Below, one piece after another: positions 5,134 through 5,863 of a stretch of DNA of 5,863 bases. The DNA comes from Thermoplasmata archaeon (lineage in GTDB: Archaea > Thermoplasmatota > SW-10-69-26): the NCBI GenBank assembly GCA_003561665.1, contig PWVY01000236.1, positions 1 to 5,863 of the forward strand, read 5' to 3'. The position numbers and the translations under genes are program-made. Positions within the stretch are counted from its first letter, which is position 1. Each line of letters opens with the position of its first letter. The notes beneath the pieces are model-generated. The model was not told the DNA's origin, did no database searches, and saw only the letters and a program-made list of their open reading frames with translations.

Positions 5134-5565
5134 ATGACTGACCGGCGATGGCACCGTCCGGTGAAGGTGATCATCGTGAGCAAGGACCCCAGCGATGCGC
5201 ACGTGCTTGAGAACGCCCTGGAGGACATCGAGGCCCCCCTCTCAAGCGTCGCGCTCTCGTCCACGGAGGAGGCTTCGAAAGCCGTTCCAAGCGTCGAGGA
5301 TGAGCTTTTCGAGACGATCCCCTTCGTCCTCGTGAGCCTTTCCGTGGGCATGGAGGAGACCGTGCGCCTTGTGGATGCCATCAAATCGGATCCCGCGCGC
5401 TGCCGAGCACCCATCATCGTGCTCGCCCCAGACTCCGCCCCCTCGAACAAGCTATACGACGCGTTCGTGAACGCGATCGTGCCCTGGCCCGAGGATGCAG
5501 ACGAGAGGATCGACCAACTGGACACCTTGTTCCGGTTCTGGTTGAACGTTCCGGCCCTACCTTGA
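5134..5565 (+). CDS. Degenerate response-regulator receiver protein (pseudo-receiver)
   Basis: The 143-residue protein follows the Rcp1/CheY-like receiver outline: first strand VKVIIVSKDPSDAHVLENAL (10-29), third strand FVLVSLSVGM (64-73), helix VRLVDAIKSDP (77-87), fourth strand PIIVLAPD (93-100) and a closing helix with FRFWLNVPALP (133-143), typical of stand-alone Rcp-type regulators. Residues needed for phosphorylation are replaced: the acceptor Asp aligns with Ser68, the acidic pair with Ser16/Lys17 (only Asp18 kept), the switch Thr/Ser with Ala98 and the conserved Lys with Trp118. It is a single domain with no output module. It may act as a phosphorylation-independent interaction domain; that is inference. 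The frame is intact and the Shine-Dalgarno strong, so it does not look like a pseudogene. It abuts the convergent Nudix gene with no gap. Confidence 0.72.
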   Translation: MTDRRWHRPVKVIIVSKDPSDAHVLENALEDIEAPLSSVALSSTEEASKAVPSVEDELFETIPFVLVSLSVGMEETVRLVDAIKSDPARCRAPIIVLAPDSAPSNKLYDAFVNAIVPWPEDADERIDQLDTLFRFWLNVPALP

Positions 5566-5570
5566 TCAAG
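5561..5570. repeat. Perfect palindrome spanning two abutting stop codons
   Basis: CTTGATCAAG is a 10-bp perfect palindrome. It holds the plus-strand TGA (5563-5565) and the minus-strand TGA (5568-5566), so two convergent genes end at the same dyad. It is too short and lacks a U-tract to count as an intrinsic terminator. Confidence 0.7.
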
Positions 5571-5863
5571 GCTTCACATCCTCACGGTCCCCGATATGCC
5601 GGGGCTTCGAAGGCGCCCTCCAACCGTACGCGCGCTTCAGGAAACGCGCCGTCAACGCGCCCGTGATGCCCCACACGCTCATCCCCGCCCCCAGATGCCA
5701 ATAGTGCAGCACCATCTCCTCCCCCGCCTCCTCGAAACAACGCGCCTCGTACGCATCCACCCCCCGCGTCCGACCGAACACATCCTCCCCCGCATGGACC
5801 GGTTCACCCACCCCAAGCAAAGGCGCCCCCTCCCCTTCATACAGAGCAGGCAACGGGACAAGG
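5566..5863 (-). CDS. Nudix hydrolase, CoA-pyrophosphatase-like, C-terminal fragment
   Basis: The frame is open from the window's right edge to the TGA at 5568-5566, giving 98 codons; the start is outside the window, and the TTG at 5853 is probably internal. The fragment begins in a Pro/Leu-rich strand, passes an acidic segment (CFEEAGEEMVLHYWHLG) and ends with SVWGITGALTARFLKRAYGW plus a short polar tail. The (V/I)WG-x-T-(G/A)-x-(L/I) helix near the C-terminus is characteristic of Nudix enzymes of the CoA diphosphatase group, which split CoA or its thioesters into phosphopantetheine and 3',5'-ADP. The diagnostic Nudix box is upstream and cannot be checked, so the call rests on this tail. It converges on the receiver-like gene with no intervening base. 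Confidence 0.55.
   Translation of the reverse strand, partial: LVPLPALYEGEGAPLLGVGEPVHAGEDVFGRTRGVDAYEARCFEEAGEEMVLHYWHLGAGMSVWGITGALTARFLKRAYGWRAPSKPRHIGDREDVKP

Noticed and set aside
5002..5202. N-terminal extension of the patatin protein to an ATG at 5202
   Set aside because: The extra 67 residues are low-complexity, basic and Pro/Ser-rich, cross hairpins and a putative promoter, and overlap the start of the receiver-like gene. Family members start just before the SGGGARG strand.
1..5863. A mobile element, CRISPR array, toxin-antitoxin or defence cassette
   Set aside because: No transposase, integrase, spaced direct repeats, terminal inverted repeats or known defence domains were found. 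The patatin and HD domains occur in some defence systems, but here they stand alone beside housekeeping genes without partner effectors or sensors.

Overview
The window reads as ordinary chromosomal DNA from a GC-rich archaeon, most likely a euryarchaeote. Three lines of evidence agree. (1) Several genes have an AT-rich TATA-like box centred about 26-29 bp before the start codon, the geometry of archaeal leaderless transcription. (2) A predicted secreted protein ends in a tripartite tail resembling the archaeosortase signal PGF-CTERM. (3) The Shine-Dalgarno matches that do occur (GAGGTGA, GGTGA, GGTGAT) fit an archaeal 16S 3' end. The exact lineage cannot be read from this much sequence. No transposase, CRISPR array, rRNA or complete tRNA is visible.

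Layout. Positions 1-522 hold the C-terminal end of what is probably an M1-family aminopeptidase. The gap to 726 contains a promoter, a fluoride (crcB-motif) riboswitch at 642-705 and a hairpin that can bury the ribosome binding site of the next gene. That gene, crcB (727-1107), encodes a Fluc-type fluoride channel. msrB (1152-1574, methionine-R-sulfoxide reductase) follows, apparently with its own promoter. Two minus-strand genes come next: an HD-domain phosphohydrolase (1597-2184) and a small four-helix membrane protein (2247-2618). The latter diverges from a PaaI-like hotdog thioesterase (2706-3122), which is followed by a secreted, C-terminally anchored Ig-like protein (3161-4117). That gene meets a patatin-like phospholipase (4114-5001, minus) tail to tail with overlapping stop codons. 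After a divergent intergenic region comes a receiver-like protein that has lost its phosphorylation residues (5134-5565). It abuts a partial minus-strand Nudix hydrolase (5566 to the window end).

How it fits together. The best-supported regulatory unit is fluoride sensing: the promoter places the transcript start almost exactly at the aptamer, and the aptamer's conserved 3' end overlaps the strand that masks the crcB Shine-Dalgarno sequence. Fluoride binding should therefore turn translation on. The other genes are small housekeeping or stress functions (peptide turnover, oxidative repair, nucleotide and CoA-ester hydrolysis, lipid hydrolysis) packed tightly. Two convergent pairs have no space between them. 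I see no new multi-gene system. The least routine items are the riboswitch with its expression platform, the degenerate receiver, the variant Phe box in CrcB and the recurrent GGTTCAAA promoter element.
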